A DNA stretch of 64,000 nt from CAYYTU01 sp964474655 (GTDB taxonomy: Bacteria > Chloroflexota > Anaerolineae > B4-G1). The notes beneath the pieces were generated by a model that did no database searches, had not been told where the DNA came from, and was given only the letters and a program-made list of their open reading frames with translations. The DNA lies in assembly GCA_964474655.1 (NCBI GenBank), contig CAYYTU010000010.1, positions 1 to 64,000 of the forward strand, given 5' to 3'. A program made the position numbers and the translations under genes. Positions 46,968-54,710 of this stretch are shown here, piece after piece (the stretch's first letter is position 1; each line of letters begins with the position of its first letter).

Positions 46968-47588
46968 TCACAAACTAACTTTGCGCGGCTGTGTGCGGCA
47001 ATGCTCGGCCCGGATGATGGCCAGCACGTCATCCACGGCCTGATCGAGCTGGCAGTCGCGGTTGACGACGGCATAATCGAACCGCGGCAGCTCCTTCATC
47101 TCCTCGCAGGCGGTAGCAATGCGCCTCCTCAGCTGCTCGGGGGAATCGCCGCCGCGATCGCGCAATCGCTGCACCAGCTCCTCCTCCGAGGAGGCCGTCA
47201 GAAAGATCAAGACGGCTTCCGGCGCCATCCGGCGGATAGTCGCCGCGCCTTGCACATCTATGCGCATCACCACGTCCTGGCCAGACGCCATCGCTTCCCG
47301 CACCTGCTGCTTGGGCACCCCCTTGTACTGCCCATAGACATCGGCGTGCTCCAGCAGTTCATCTTGCTCAACCATCCGCTCAAACTCATCGGTGGAGACG
47401 AAAAAGTAATCCTCCCCATGCACTTCCTCGGGGCGAGGCGGACGATCGGTGGCGGTGACGACGAAGTAAAAAGGACAACCTCGCTCCTCCATCCGCTGGA
47501 CCAGACAATCCTTGCCCACGCCAGAAGGCCCGGAGATGACAATCAACAGGGGTTCAGGTTCAAAGTTATAGAGTTCTCGTTCTCGCAC
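46968..47588 (-). CDS. gmk: Guanylate kinase
   Basis: It phosphorylates GMP to GDP. The P-loop is GPSGVGKD (20-27): the usual Ser/Thr after the lysine is Asp, a variant I recall from plant organellar and some bacterial guanylate kinases. The GMP-binding segment TDRPPRPEEVHGEDYFF matches the family signature closely. 206 aa, normal. GTG start at 47588 with TAGGAG. It is divergent from the FmdB gene. Kinase function is expected despite the P-loop change because the rest is intact. Confidence 0.93.
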   Translation of the reverse strand: MRERELYNFEPEPLLIVISGPSGVGKDCLVQRMEERGCPFYFVVTATDRPPRPEEVHGEDYFFVSTDEFERMVEQDELLEHADVYGQYKGVPKQQVREAMASGQDVVMRIDVQGAATIRRMAPEAVLIFLTASSEEELVQRLRDRGGDSPEQLRRRIATACEEMKELPRFDYAVVNRDCQLDQAVDDVLAIIRAEHCRTQPRKVSL

Positions 47589-47601
47589 AGATAGCTCCTA
47601 C

Positions 47602-47630
47602 TTGCAACATTGCCCGCAAATTGGTATATT
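47602..47630 (+). promoter_or_regulatory. Promoter of the FmdB-family gene
   Basis: TTGCAA (47602-47607), 17-bp spacer, TATATT (47625-47630); about 30 bp before the start codon. Confidence 0.55.
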
Positions 47631-47665
47631 GATAACCGCAACCACAAATAACGAGGGAGGTTAAT

Positions 47666-48067
47666 ATGCCAATTTACGAGTATTACTGTCACGATTGCAA
47701 AAAGCGCGTTTCAGTATTCTGGCGTACATTTTCCGAGGCGACCGAGGGCACGCCCACTTGCCCGGAATGTGAAGGGGAAGAACTGACCCGGCTCGTCTCT
47801 CGCGTGCGGATCGTCCGTTCCGAGGAGAGCCGTCTAGAGGATCTAGCCGATCCCAGCAATCTCCCCGACTTCGATGAAAACGATCCCAAAAGCCTGGGCC
47901 GTTGGATGCGCAAGATGAGCGACGAGGTGGGCGAGGATTTGGGGCCGGAGTTCGACGAAGTAGTGGGGCGGCTGGAGGCCGGCGAGGACCCCGAAGAGAT
48001 CGAAAAATCAATGCCCGATCTGATGGGTGAAGGCGGAGAGGACTTCGGCGGCGAGATGGGCATGTGA
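47666..48067 (+). CDS. FmdB-family zinc-ribbon protein
   Basis: The N-terminal MPIYEYYC..C (C8, C11) and CPEC (C32, C35) form the short zinc ribbon of the FmdB/CxxC_CxxC_SSSS family, thought to be regulatory. The remaining 95 residues are strongly acidic (D/E-rich, few hydrophobics) and end in GEMGM; this tail is much longer than the usual FmdB tail. 133 aa. ATG with GGGAGG at 47654. It ends 4 bp before the converging tmk gene. Target unknown. Confidence 0.85.
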   Translation: MPIYEYYCHDCKKRVSVFWRTFSEATEGTPTCPECEGEELTRLVSRVRIVRSEESRLEDLADPSNLPDFDENDPKSLGRWMRKMSDEVGEDLGPEFDEVVGRLEAGEDPEEIEKSMPDLMGEGGEDFGGEMGM

Positions 48068-48071
48068 GCAC

Positions 48072-48701
48072 CTAGCTCGCGACGTCCAATCGCTTCGCCA
48101 CCGCTGCCCTGATCTCGGCTTGCACGTCCTCCACCGGGCGACTGGCGTCGATCATCTCCCAACGGTCTCGGTCAGCTTCGACCAGCGCCAGGTAGCCAGC
48201 ACGGACCCGGCGATGGAACGCCAACGCCTCGGCATCCATCCGATTCCACTCCTCACCGCCCAATCGACGGCGTTGCAGTCCCTCCTCGGGCAGAATATCC
48301 AGATAGAACGTCAAATCTGGCTTCAGGCCGCCGGTGGCGAAATCGGTGATGGCTCGGATCTTCGCCAGATCCAATGCCCGTCCATACCCCTGATAGGCCA
48401 ACGTGCTATCGGCGTAACGATCGCTGATCACAATCTTCCCCTTCGCCAGCGCCGGTCGAATCAGCTGCGCCACGTGCTGCGCCCGATCAGCCGAATAGAG
48501 TAGAATCTCCGTCCGGGCGTCCATCGCCGTGTTAGCCGGGTCGTGTAGCACAGTGCGAATTTGATCGCCGATGTCCGTGCCGCCCGGCTCGCGGGTCAAC
48601 ACTACCTCGCACGCCCGCACGCGCAGCCACTTGACCAGCAGCCGCAGCTGAGTGGTCTTGCCGCTGCCGTCCGGCCCCTCAAACGTAATGAAAAGGCCCA
48701 T
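48072..48701 (-). CDS. tmk: Thymidylate kinase
   Basis: It phosphorylates dTMP to dTDP. The P-loop GPDGSGKTTQ is at 9-18, TREPGGT is the dTMP-binding segment, SDRYADSTLAYQGYGR is the family signature, and the LID region (QRRRLGGEEWNRMD) carries arginines. 209 aa, normal. The start lies 2 bp after the stop of the R3H ATPase gene, so the pair is co-transcribed. In many bacteria tmk is linked to holB or small regulatory genes, which are not seen here. Confidence 0.95.
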   Translation of the reverse strand: MGLFITFEGPDGSGKTTQLRLLVKWLRVRACEVVLTREPGGTDIGDQIRTVLHDPANTAMDARTEILLYSADRAQHVAQLIRPALAKGKIVISDRYADSTLAYQGYGRALDLAKIRAITDFATGGLKPDLTFYLDILPEEGLQRRRLGGEEWNRMDAEALAFHRRVRAGYLALVEADRDRWEMIDASRPVEDVQAEIRAAVAKRLDVAS

Positions 48702-48703
48702 CG

Positions 48704-50308
48704 CTATTCCCGAAAGATCCGCACGCGGCGATTAGGCTCTTGGCCCCGTGACTTGGAGGCCAGATCGGCGGAGCGGGCCAGCTCGTGTTGACGACGCCGC
48801 ACGTAAGCGTTCTGAGGCTCGAGCTCCATCTCGACCGCGCCCTCCAATACCTGCTGAATGGCTTCCTCCGCCTCCCGCAAAGCACGCTTCAATGAATCCT
48901 CCGCTTCATTCTCCAGGTCGAACACGTCGCTGAGGCAAGACTTCATCTGGGGGACCGTGTTGGCCCGTAGGACGTAGATGGGCAAGTTGCGCTGCTCGGC
49001 ATCCTTGATCACCTTGGGGCGCTTGCGATAGAATCGTTTGGTGGTAAACACTATATCGGCCTGGCCCAGATCCTTCACCAAATGGATGGGCACCTGCATA
49101 CGCGCGGCTGCCTCCTCCAGGCGATCGCGCGTGATCCCATAGGGGAAGATCTGCACCGGTTCCGGGGCTGGTGAAGGGACCGGTGAAGGTGCCGGAGGAA
49201 CGCGCGAAGGAGCCTGTGGCGGCGTCGCGGGGGGCGCTGCGGAGGTCCGACGCTGCCCTGTTTCCCGCTCTCGTAGCGATGTCGTGGCCGTTTTCTCGGT
49301 GTGAATCTCTCCTTCCGCGTCGCGATAGCGAAGTTCCACCTTGGAGGGCTGCTGACCGCGCAGCAAAGCATCGACTGAGCCGGCCACGCTGTAATGGACG
49401 ATCAGACGCTGACGGGCCTCAATCTCGATCAACATATCGAACGTCGGCGGCGCACGGCGCTCCAGAATCGTCTTCTGAGTCTGACGCCGACGGGCCTCCT
49501 CGTCAGAGAGCGTGACGCTCTCCACGCCGCCCACCAGATCGGCCAGCGTGGGGTTGAGCAACAAGTTATCCAGCGTGTTGCCGTGCGCGGTGGCGATCAG
49601 CTGGACGCCGCGCTCGGCGATCGTGCGGGCGGCCACCGCCTCCATCTCGCGCCCTATCTCGTCGATGACGATCACCTCTGGATTGTGATTCTCCACCGCT
49701 TCAATCATCACCTCGTGCTGGAGGACCGGCTCCGCCACCTGCATCCGACGGGCCCGCCCGATCGCCGGATGAGGAATGTCGCCATCGCCACCGATCTCGT
49801 TGGAAGTATCGACGATGACCACCCGCTTCTTTTCCGCCAGGACGCGGGCAGCTTCGCGGAGCATCGTCGTCTTCCCCACGCCGGGACGTCCCAACAGCAA
49901 GATACTACTGCCGCTTTCGATTATATCCTGGATGATAGCAATAGTGCCATAGACAGCCCGGCCCACGCGGCAGGTCAAGCCAACAACATCACCCTTGCGA
50001 TTCCGAATGGCGGCGATGCGGTGGAGGGTACGAGCGATACCAGCGCGGTTGTCAGCGTCGAACTCACCGACGCGCTCCACCACGTAGTCGATCTCGTCGC
50101 GCGTCACCTCCGTGCGACGCAACACGACTTCCTCGTCAGTATAACGCGCCGTGGGCACGCGGCCCAGATCCAGGATCACCTCCAACAGATCATCCCGGCG
50201 CCCAATCTTTTGCACGGAAGCCCGGATATCTTCCGGTAAGACCCTCATAATCGCATCGAGATCGTCGGTGATGTGATTATACAAATACTCTTTAGAAGAT
50301 TCGTTCAT
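48704..50308 (-). CDS. AAA-type ATPase with C-terminal R3H domain (Ycf45/SpoIIIAA-like)
   Basis: A cytosolic ATPase likely to bind single-stranded nucleic acid. Walker A is GRPGVGKTT (140-148), Walker B VIVIDEIGRE, and ATAHGNTLDNLL is the sensor region; the N-terminal domain (1-125) resembles SpoIIIAA/Ycf45. A Pro/Ala-rich linker (about 345-385) leads to a second domain and then the R3H motif RRRQHELARSADL...G.EPNR. 534 aa. It has its own promoter (50394-50421) and is followed by tmk. Orthologues occur in cyanobacteria, plastids and Chloroflexi; the molecular role is not known. Confidence 0.88.
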   Translation of the reverse strand: MNESSKEYLYNHITDDLDAIMRVLPEDIRASVQKIGRRDDLLEVILDLGRVPTARYTDEEVVLRRTEVTRDEIDYVVERVGEFDADNRAGIARTLHRIAAIRNRKGDVVGLTCRVGRAVYGTIAIIQDIIESGSSILLLGRPGVGKTTMLREAARVLAEKKRVVIVDTSNEIGGDGDIPHPAIGRARRMQVAEPVLQHEVMIEAVENHNPEVIVIDEIGREMEAVAARTIAERGVQLIATAHGNTLDNLLLNPTLADLVGGVESVTLSDEEARRRQTQKTILERRAPPTFDMLIEIEARQRLIVHYSVAGSVDALLRGQQPSKVELRYRDAEGEIHTEKTATTSLRERETGQRRTSAAPPATPPQAPSRVPPAPSPVPSPAPEPVQIFPYGITRDRLEEAAARMQVPIHLVKDLGQADIVFTTKRFYRKRPKVIKDAEQRNLPIYVLRANTVPQMKSCLSDVFDLENEAEDSLKRALREAEEAIQQVLEGAVEMELEPQNAYVRRRQHELARSADLASKSRGQEPNRRVRIFRE

Positions 50309-50393
50309 AATGCTCGATTCTGCTCTGCCCGCTCGGTCATCACACTACGCGAAATTACAGCACGTCGACGGTAAAACAAACCGTCTCGTGGGT

Positions 50394-50421
50394 ATTGTAC
50401 CCCATTCAAAAGGAGCGTCAA
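50394..50421 (-). promoter_or_regulatory. Promoter of the R3H ATPase-tmk operon
   Basis: On the minus strand: TTGACG (50421-50416), 16-bp spacer, TACAAT (50399-50394); a GACGG...CCGTC hairpin follows in the leader. Confidence 0.6.
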
Positions 50422-50457
50422 CGCTTGCCCTCTGGTCGATCAGATGATTTTTCCACC

Positions 50458-50488
50458 AAAAAAAGCCCAGCAGGTACCTGCTGGGCTT
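50458..50488 (-). terminator. Intrinsic terminator of the tRNA-Gly gene
   Basis: The perfect palindrome AAGCCCAGCAGG-TA-CCTGCTGGGCTT ends in seven T residues on the minus strand, 10 bp after the tRNA. Confidence 0.85.
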
Positions 50489-50497
50489 AACTGGCAG

Positions 50498-50569
50498 AGC
50501 GGGTGACGGGACTCGAACCCGTGACATTCAGCTTGGGAAGCTGACGTTCTACCGCTAAACTACACCCGC
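50498..50569 (-). tRNA. trnG: tRNA-Gly (anticodon CCC)
   Basis: The acceptor stem GCGGGTG / CACCCGC, D-loop TTTAGCGGTAGAA, anticodon stem TCAGC-TTCCCAA-GCTGA with anticodon CCC, and T-loop GGTTCGAGTCC are all complete. 72 nt including the discriminator T; CCA is not encoded (CTG follows). It has a consensus promoter 125 bp upstream and a strong terminator downstream; a mobile repeat lies between promoter and gene. Confidence 0.95.
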
Positions 50570-50570
50570 T

Positions 50571-50684
50571 TGATACTACTCAAGTCATCCTGAGCCGTTC
50601 GGCTGAGCTCACGCCGAAACCTATCGACTTGGCAAAAATCGTACCCTTCGACGGGCTCAAAGTGCTTGCCACGTCATAGTATTA
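50571..50684. repeat. MITE-like element R3, copy c (diverged, 114 bp)
   Basis: The left end is TGATACTACTCAAGTC and the right end, inverted, TAATACTATGACGTGG. The core GTCATCCTGAGCCGTTCGGC and CTTCGACGGGCTC is shared with the copy at 46798. It starts 1 bp from the tRNA 5' end. Confidence 0.65.
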
Positions 50685-50693
50685 GCGTCTATA

Positions 50694-50721
50694 ATTATAC
50701 TGCTCAGGCGCCAGATGTCAA
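50694..50721 (-). promoter_or_regulatory. Consensus promoter for tRNA-Gly
   Basis: On the minus strand: TTGACA (50721-50716), 16-bp spacer, TATAAT (50699-50694), both perfect. The transcript would begin near 50687 and read through the repeat into the tRNA. Confidence 0.7.
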
Positions 50722-50736
50722 ATTAGACGAGACTGC

Positions 50737-50892
50737 GGGCAAACGAAGCGATTCTAGGATAGCCCAGACGCCTTAGATTGCTTACAGACGCGCTTACCGA
50801 GCGTATCAACCCCCGCCGCTTCGTTTGCCTTGTTCGCATCGGAGCACACTCCGGGGTATTGAAGGCACTTTCGCAGACGATTCGCTTCGGAA
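50737..50892 (+). repeat. Interspersed repeat R1, copy f
   Basis: A full copy (GGGCAAACGAAGCGATTC to GACGATTCGCTTCGG) between the tRNA promoter and the promoter of the spermidine-synthase-like gene. Confidence 0.85.
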
Positions 50893-50910
50893 ACTCAAGG
50901 TGACCATTAG

Positions 50911-50938
50911 TTGCAGACTCGGCCGGAAAGATTATAAT
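50911..50938 (+). promoter_or_regulatory. Promoter of the spermidine-synthase-like gene
   Basis: TTGCAG (50911-50916), 16-bp spacer, TATAAT (50933-50938); leader of about 150 nt in which I see no further gene. Confidence 0.6.
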
Positions 50939-51098
50939 GACTGGAGCTCCAGGTAATGCTAACTCTCCCACGACCTCGGCGCCGCAACGAGCGTCCCTAC
51001 CTGCACAAACACTGCTCCCGTGCCATCAACACCAATAGTGCTGCCGGCACTCAGATCAGAGTCAGTTCAGAGATAGATCAGAGGAGAAAGGGAACCGA

Positions 51099-53510
51099 AT
51101 GAGCATCTACATTGGGCTTTTTCTACTTTCGGTCGCCACTCTCGCCTTTGAGATCAACCTGACGCGTATCTTCTCCGTCGCGCAGTTCTATCACTTCGCC
51201 TTTATGGTGGTCAGCCTGGCGCTACTCGGCTTCGGCGCCAGCGGCACTTTTCTCGCCCTACGAAAGCGTTCCGATCCCGCCGCCAAGCCCCACAGGCTCC
51301 ACCGAACGCTGAAATGGTTAAGCTGGGGCTTCGCCCTCACGATCATCGGCTCCTACGCGCTCACGCTTTACGTGCCCTTCGACTCCTTTCGGATCGCGCA
51401 TAACTGGTGGCAAGGTGGTATCCTGGCGCTCCATTACGTGGCATTGGCGATTCCCTTCCTCTGCAGCGGGGCCGCTGTGGGCTTACTGATGGAGACCAGG
51501 CCCCAAAAAGCCAACCGCATCTATGCGGCTAACCTGACCGGCTCAGCTCTCGGATGCGTAATCGCCATCGCTGCGCCCTCCTCGATAGGTGGAGAAGGCG
51601 TGATCCTCCTGGCCGCTGCCATCGCCCTGCTTTCCGCTCTCGCTTTCCAAATAAACGTTCCCTCCCACCAGCGAGACGTTGCTCACGCCACCGATTGGGC
51701 TGCAAAAGCATCCACTTTGATCCTGCTGATGCTCCTATTGCTGGTCGCCTGGTACACGCCGTCCTTCCTGGAGATCCGTCTTTCCCCCTACAAGAGCTTG
51801 AGCCAGATCCTGCTCTACCCCGACGCCGATCTGATTTTCCGGCGCTGGAACAGCTTCTCGCGCGTGGACGTCGTCCGCTCCGCCAGCATCCGCGCCCTGC
51901 CTGGCAGCGGCTTCCGTTGCGACGAGGCGCCTCCGGCTCAGCTGGGCCTGACCGTCGACGGCGATGACCTGACCACTATCAATCAAGTCACCGGCGACTT
52001 CAGCGGGCTGGCTTTCACCGACTGCCTGCTGACCGCGCTGCCCTATCGGCTGCGGCCCCAGGCCCGCGCGCTGGTGCTGGAGCCGCGCGGGGGGCTCGAT
52101 GTGTTGACCGCGCTGGCGGAAGGGGCCGCGTCGGTCACGGCTGTGGAACCAAACGCGATCATCGTCCAGGCCGTGCGCCAGCAAGGCAAATGGGCCGGTA
52201 ACTTGTACGACCATCCACGGGTGCGCGTGGTGGAAGAAAAAGGACGCACCTATGCTCGCCGATCCCAATCGCAATACGATGTCTTGGCACTGGCGCTGAA
52301 CACGCCCCAGCAGACCGTCACCTCCGGCGCGTACAGCCTGAACGAGGATTATCGCTACACCGTGCAGGCTTTCGTAGATTATCTGGCGCGGCTGGAAGAG
52401 GGCGGCCTGCTGATGGTGCCACGCTGGCTTCAGATGCCACCCTCGGAGTCGATCCGCGCCTTCGCCCTGGCGATAGAAGCCATCGAACGCACCGGCGGCG
52501 ATCCAGCGACCAGCCTCGTGGCGCTGCGCAGCTACCGCCAGATGCTGATCTTGGCCCGACGCGGTCCCTTCACCGACCAGGAACTATCGGCAATCCGCAG
52601 CTTCGCTGAGCAGCGCGCCTTCGATCTGGTCTACTTGCCCAATCTCCAACCCGACGAGGTCAACCGCCAAAACGTCCTATCGGAACCGATCTATCACCAG
52701 GCATATGTGGAGCTGCTGGAGACGGAGGATCGTCCAGGCTGGTATCAGCGTTCGCGCTTCGACATCGAGCCGCCGACCGATGATCGGCCATTCTTCGGCC
52801 ATTTCTTCAAGTGGGAACAAGCCTCAGAGGTGCTGGCGATGGCCGGTCACACCTGGCAACCCTTCGGGGGAGCGGGATACTTCGTGCTTCTGATCTTGTT
52901 GGCGCTGTCCGTGATCGCAGCAGCTGGGCTGATCCTGATCCCGCTGGCAAAAGTGAAGCGGCGCGGGGGGCCGCTGGGCCCGGTCTTGATCTACTTCGCG
53001 CTGCTGGGTATGGGGTTTCTGTGTGTGGAAATACCACTCTTACAGCGCTTCATTCTCTTTCTGGGCCATCCGGCTTACGCGATAGCGACCGTGTTGTTCG
53101 CCATTCTGCTCTTCTCTGGACTGGGTAGCATAGCCTCCGAACGTATAAACCTGCGCTTGGTGCTGATACTTTTGCCCGCGCTCGTGGGCGTCTATACGCT
53201 GGGGCTGCCGAAGCTGTTCGATCTGGCGCTGGGGCTGCCGCTTTGGGGGCGCTTGATCGTGGCGGTGGTCACACTGGCCCCGGTGGGGCTGCTGATGGGG
53301 ATGCCGTTTCCCAAGGGTATGAGCCTTCTGGAAAGGCAGGCGCCGGGTCTGATTACGTGGGCCTGGGGGATAAACGGCGCCATCTCGGTCGTGGCCTCGG
53401 TCCTGGCCGCATTGCTGGCGCTTTCGTTCGGCTTCTCCACCGTGCTGGCCGTCGGCGCAGCCTGTTACCTGAGCGCGTGGGGCGCTGTAGCGCGCGTCCA
53501 CAAGCCCTGA
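51099..53510 (+). CDS. Membrane-embedded spermidine synthase-like protein
   Basis: A three-part protein: five or six N-terminal membrane helices (1-215), a cytosolic SAM-methyltransferase-like/spermidine-synthase-like domain (about 300-575, with VLEPRGGLDVLTAL, VTAVEPN and the TDDRPFFGHFF end motif), and about six more helices (590-795). The nucleotide-binding glycine motif is degraded compared with true SpeE, so aminopropyl transfer is doubtful. Similar fused proteins are common in Chloroflexi and Proteobacteria with no established function. 803 aa. ATG at 51099 after GAGGAGAAAGG. Single gene with its own promoter. Confidence 0.83.
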   Translation: MSIYIGLFLLSVATLAFEINLTRIFSVAQFYHFAFMVVSLALLGFGASGTFLALRKRSDPAAKPHRLHRTLKWLSWGFALTIIGSYALTLYVPFDSFRIAHNWWQGGILALHYVALAIPFLCSGAAVGLLMETRPQKANRIYAANLTGSALGCVIAIAAPSSIGGEGVILLAAAIALLSALAFQINVPSHQRDVAHATDWAAKASTLILLMLLLLVAWYTPSFLEIRLSPYKSLSQILLYPDADLIFRRWNSFSRVDVVRSASIRALPGSGFRCDEAPPAQLGLTVDGDDLTTINQVTGDFSGLAFTDCLLTALPYRLRPQARALVLEPRGGLDVLTALAEGAASVTAVEPNAIIVQAVRQQGKWAGNLYDHPRVRVVEEKGRTYARRSQSQYDVLALALNTPQQTVTSGAYSLNEDYRYTVQAFVDYLARLEEGGLLMVPRWLQMPPSESIRAFALAIEAIERTGGDPATSLVALRSYRQMLILARRGPFTDQELSAIRSFAEQRAFDLVYLPNLQPDEVNRQNVLSEPIYHQAYVELLETEDRPGWYQRSRFDIEPPTDDRPFFGHFFKWEQASEVLAMAGHTWQPFGGAGYFVLLILLALSVIAAAGLILIPLAKVKRRGGPLGPVLIYFALLGMGFLCVEIPLLQRFILFLGHPAYAIATVLFAILLFSGLGSIASERINLRLVLILLPALVGVYTLGLPKLFDLALGLPLWGRLIVAVVTLAPVGLLMGMPFPKGMSLLERQAPGLITWAWGINGAISVVASVLAALLALSFGFSTVLAVGAACYLSAWGAVARVHKP

Positions 53511-53621
53511 CTCGCACGGCTAATTCGCCGCTATCCCCGCCGGGTAAGCGGGGGAAGGAAGTGCATACGCATCAGGCTAACCAGCGCGACGCACAAGACC
53601 GTTACGATCGCAGTCCAATGG

Positions 53622-54419
53622 CTAGCGGGTCGGCCGAGGGCGCTCCTCGGTCTCCTCAACCCCCTCACCAGTGAACGGGACGAAGGCCACCCCCCCCATA
53701 TTGTAGGCCTTCAGCTCACCGTCGGGCTGCTTCACAAACTTCCACAGCGTCTGATACCCACCACGCGGCCCGATGGGAATCACCATCCTTCCCCCGACGG
53801 CCAGCTGCTCCGAAAGGGGCTGAGGCACGTGGTCGGGCGCAGCGGTGACGATAATCGCATCGAAGGGCGCTTGCTCGGGCCAGCCGTAATAACCATCGCC
53901 CTGTTTGCAATGGACGTCATCATAGCCCAGGCTATCCAGCGTCTCTTGCGCCCGCTCGGCCAGCTGGGGGATAATCTCAACCGTATAGACCTCGACGTCC
54001 GGCATCTCGGCCAACACAGCGGCCTGATAGCCAGACCCGGTGCCAACCTCCAGCGCCTTATCCCCAGGCTCTAACTCCAGCAGATCGGTCATCATTGCCA
54101 CGATATAAGGCTGAGAGATGGTCTGACCAAAGCCAATAGGAAGCGGGAAATCGCCGTAAGCCTGACCGCGTTGATCTTCGGGCACGAAACGATGACGGGG
54201 CACAGTCTCCATCGCCTGCAAAACGTCTTCATCCGTGACGCCGCGGCTTTCAATTGTATCAACTACCATAGTTTCTCTCTGTTGAACGAACTTCTCATTC
54301 TCTTCTAGAGGCACGGGGGTCACAGTCGCCCCTCCAGTAGGCGCAGGCACAACATCCGATCGCGAGCATCCGATAAGCAAGACCAACACCAGACCGGCTA
54401 TGTACTTGACCTTTCTCAT
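53622..54419 (-). CDS. pcm: Lipoprotein-type protein-L-isoaspartate O-methyltransferase
   Basis: The Pcm fold methylates isoaspartyl residues in damaged proteins using SAM. RHRFVPEDQRGQAYGD, PIGFGQTISQPYIVA and LEVGTGSGYQAAVLAE are textbook Pcm motifs, followed by VTAAPDHVPQPL and GGRMVIPIGP. Unusually the protein starts with a lipoprotein signal, MRKVKYIAGLVLVLLIGC (C18), and a Pro/Thr linker, so it should sit outside the membrane, where SAM is not expected. 265 aa. ATG at 54419; own promoter (54460-54488). The next gene on the other side is also an envelope folding protein. Confidence 0.9.
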   Translation of the reverse strand: MRKVKYIAGLVLVLLIGCSRSDVVPAPTGGATVTPVPLEENEKFVQQRETMVVDTIESRGVTDEDVLQAMETVPRHRFVPEDQRGQAYGDFPLPIGFGQTISQPYIVAMMTDLLELEPGDKALEVGTGSGYQAAVLAEMPDVEVYTVEIIPQLAERAQETLDSLGYDDVHCKQGDGYYGWPEQAPFDAIIVTAAPDHVPQPLSEQLAVGGRMVIPIGPRGGYQTLWKFVKQPDGELKAYNMGGVAFVPFTGEGVEETEERPRPTR

Positions 54420-54459
54420 ACTTCCCTCGTATCACAACAGCTATGCCCGTGACGTTAAC

Positions 54460-54488
54460 ATTTTACTGCAAATGCCTCCACTTGCCAA
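54460..54488 (-). promoter_or_regulatory. Promoter of pcm
   Basis: On the minus strand: TTGGCA (54488-54483), 17-bp spacer, TAAAAT (54465-54460). Confidence 0.6.
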
Positions 54489-54499
54489 ACGATTCCCAT

Positions 54500-54559
54500 G
54501 TTCGCATCTGAGCACACTCTGTGGCATTGAAGGCACTTTCGCAGACGATTCGCTTCGAT
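54500..54559 (+). repeat. Interspersed repeat R1, copy g (right third only)
   Basis: GTTCGCATCTGAGCACACTC to GACGATTCGCTTCGA, matching the last ~60 bp of the full copies. The left two thirds are missing. It lies between the divergent pcm and DsbA-fusion promoters. Confidence 0.75.
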
Positions 54560-54586
54560 AACCCAATCGCTCTGGTAGCCGGTAGT

Positions 54587-54627
54587 CAATCTTACACCCT
54601 TTCAATCTTACACCCTTATGGTATAAT
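54587..54627 (+). promoter_or_regulatory. Promoter with tandem 16-bp direct repeats before the DsbA-cyclophilin gene
   Basis: CAATCTTACACCCTT(T/A) occurs twice back to back (54587-54602, 54603-54618), ending 3 bp before TATAAT (54622-54627). The -35 position falls inside the repeats and is a poor match, as at activator-dependent promoters. A CAGGCGA/TCGCCTG hairpin (54662-54680) follows in the leader. Confidence 0.5.
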
Positions 54628-54710
54628 TTTTGTTCGTGCATTCGCTTGCGGTGTAAAATCACAGGCGATACTTTCGCCTGCATCTGCACCGCTTACTATA
54701 GGAGGATTGT

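Noticed and set aside
50583..50660. GTCATCCTGAGC motif as a specific regulatory site
   Set aside because: It is the core of the R3 repeat (also at 46798-46946) and similar sequences are common dispersed repeats in bacteria.
50723..50971. 82-codon minus-strand frame near the tRNA
   Set aside because: It consists mainly of R1 copy f plus the promoter of the next gene.
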